DNA of 64,000 bases from Legionella wadsworthii DSM 21896 = ATCC 33877 (GTDB lineage Bacteria; Pseudomonadota; Gammaproteobacteria; Legionellales; Legionellaceae). The first letter of the stretch is position 1; each line of letters opens with the position of its first letter. The stretch is from contig NZ_JNIA01000024.1 of NCBI RefSeq assembly GCF_000701265.1, positions 121,169 through 185,168 on the forward strand, written 5' to 3'. The notes below the pieces were generated by a model, which searched no databases, was not told the DNA's origin, and worked only from the letters and a program-made list of their open reading frames with translations. Both the position numbers and the translations under genes were made by a program. Below, piece by piece: positions 63,901 through 64,000 of this stretch.

Positions 63901-64000
63901 TATCTTTAACCAGCTGATATTCAAATGTGCCCAAAATCCTCTTTGCCCGGGCTTCGTCTTTTGCAATGACCCAAAGCTGAGGCAATTGTGCGGTACTGGG
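60905..64000 (-). CDS. Polyketide synthase, C-terminal part: KR-ACP-condensation-like domain (partial)
   Basis: The frame is open to the right edge, so the start is outside the window. From the first visible residue: a KR-associated structural segment (about 1-165), a ketoreductase (TGGTGGLAKIL at 173, catalytic Ser in FSSSASILGSRG, Y316 and N320 in NYVAANGF), an acyl carrier domain with the phosphopantetheine Ser S468 in AMGMDSLMALEF, and a C-terminal condensation-type domain (about 525-1000) whose HHxxxDG motif reads PHIIVDG (H657, D661 kept). The condensation-like domain presumably releases the chain by amide or ester formation. The product is not known. Confidence 0.85.
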   Translation of the reverse strand, partial: PSTAQLPQLWVIAKDEARAKRILGTFEYQLVKDISQLEDVSDKNILFLYEQDQFNELFHWCQRMFKKTPASFMLVTENAYAVHDKYASDEVNPYHTMASTFWKSFRNELEFDKNYSIDLDSRSSLSDVLRYIFWKTTPETQFAVRDSLYVPRLRKKNLPVTPDPHKVLFDREASYLITGGTGGLAKILMDYLISRGARHLILISRSQCSNDTQAFIETARKKQQIDIRHYRGDASDFQSMEKIIKVREQSTHPLRGIFHLAGIIRDELMVHLSDEAVQEVLQSKMHSAFALHQLTKSLHLDLFVLFSSSASILGSRGQSNYVAANGFLDGLAHLRHQQGLPALAINWGAFHTTGMAAKNIESLQRRGLIPLDPESIDVLDVLLQSHLTQIMVCPIQWDVYLKTTLKSMEFSALVEEPSSSDKHLLTMLRNHPDNEWPNLLRKALCEIAAEILGLESGNEVGVKNDLFAMGMDSLMALEFRNKIHDKLSCPNLSFPIEYFINEPRVDKIAKNIANELKQAMGKTNTPLVLKKSLIQELPLCDFQYVFWVYNKMGYPYNLGTQVQIKGKLNNEYVYQALDFVVQQNSVFWLNFNKDTPIQTIKKQGLFRLVYEDISFDSEQTVLDQEFQNNILAAIPLNEPPLIRVYLYKINSDLHELHIIIPHIIVDGTSFGIFFDQFKQCYESLFRGKKMIHEPEQNSFLDYVKKNNHLYETNLKDKIRFWHHYNKGFKMLSLKNKCYALASEDQDKYLFHYPIDSQLMEQFIEWHRTRNINVSTGLIAACHLALYQLSHQKKIPFVLIHSGREGSQYNSVVGVFVEYKKINLTFNKQINFINFVKSIEGQFLLTAPYQKCSHIIKNKEFKGAGLAGSHYLNYKWNQLIHRKNFSKSKLHPILIDYLIKYFSWIQTLVLHTSMKDRLNQLFHLNMPLTKPERLRTLINITPSFFNKTIPDNNFANLSYHYPNHYSSENRPIGNRSLWILFSKDQKGQYQLSINGPLTTECKDELANAVNQIMEQVLDNEGRLLGDFIIPQQ

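Noticed and set aside
1..64000. CRISPR arrays, tRNA, rRNA, insertion sequences or prophage
   Set aside because: I saw no spaced direct repeats, no tRNA T-loop context, and no transposase or phage protein among the readings.

Overview
The window is AT-rich DNA that reads like a Legionella chromosome, probably a species other than L. pneumophila. The basis is the mixture seen here: a LotC-like OTU deubiquitinase candidate, an ankyrin-repeat protein with a papain-like triad, several large helical proteins without export signals (typical of Dot/Icm effector candidates), a VirK-family secreted protein, and Legionella-style small secreted proteins. The genus is an inference; no rRNA or tRNA gene is present to confirm it.

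Layout. 1-16 kb is mostly housekeeping and metabolism: the end of a chemoreceptor, a TrmN6-like methyltransferase, three small secreted proteins (two of them tandem paralogs), a ketopantoate reductase-like enzyme, a DctA-type symporter, two MFS transporters, RhlE, an overlapping PhnY-PhnZ pair for oxidative 2-aminoethylphosphonate breakdown, and divergent nagA/nagB. 16-22.6 kb holds a tyrosine-rich lipoprotein, an internally duplicated protein, divergent asnC/asnA, and a membrane GGDEF-EAL protein with altered catalytic motifs. 22.9-31.0 kb is an island of probable effectors: the OTU-like protein, two lineage-restricted proteins and a 1236-residue protein. 31-41.7 kb has a beta-barrel protein, lrgA/lrgB with a divergent LysR regulator, a class III aminotransferase, a short-chain dehydrogenase remnant, the papain-like/ankyrin protein, VirK, another helical candidate, a cold-shock protein and a host-attachment-family protein.

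41.9-48.7 kb is a signalling block on the minus strand: a PAS histidine kinase, a CheB-CheR-PAS fusion, a stand-alone receiver, a FixJ-like regulator and an overlapping kinase-like protein that keeps the H-box but lacks a recognisable ATP-binding domain. After a membrane protein, Hsp20 and an AraC/DMT pair, 52.7-60.3 kb gathers nucleic-acid repair genes on the plus strand: archease (carrying one in-frame TAA), rtcB, an AlkA-like glycosylase, a DUF488 protein and a large RecB-like nuclease/DEDD exonuclease/SF1 helicase fusion. The right edge is the C-terminal part of a polyketide synthase (KR-ACP-condensation-like domain) that runs off the window.

Many convergent gene pairs are separated by strong inverted repeats that look like intrinsic terminators. 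I saw no CRISPR array, tRNA, rRNA, insertion sequence or phage gene. The observations most worth a second look are the single in-frame stop in archease, the papain-like/ankyrin protein, the OTU-like protein, the kinase-like protein without an ATP-binding domain, and the PKS ending in a condensation-like domain.
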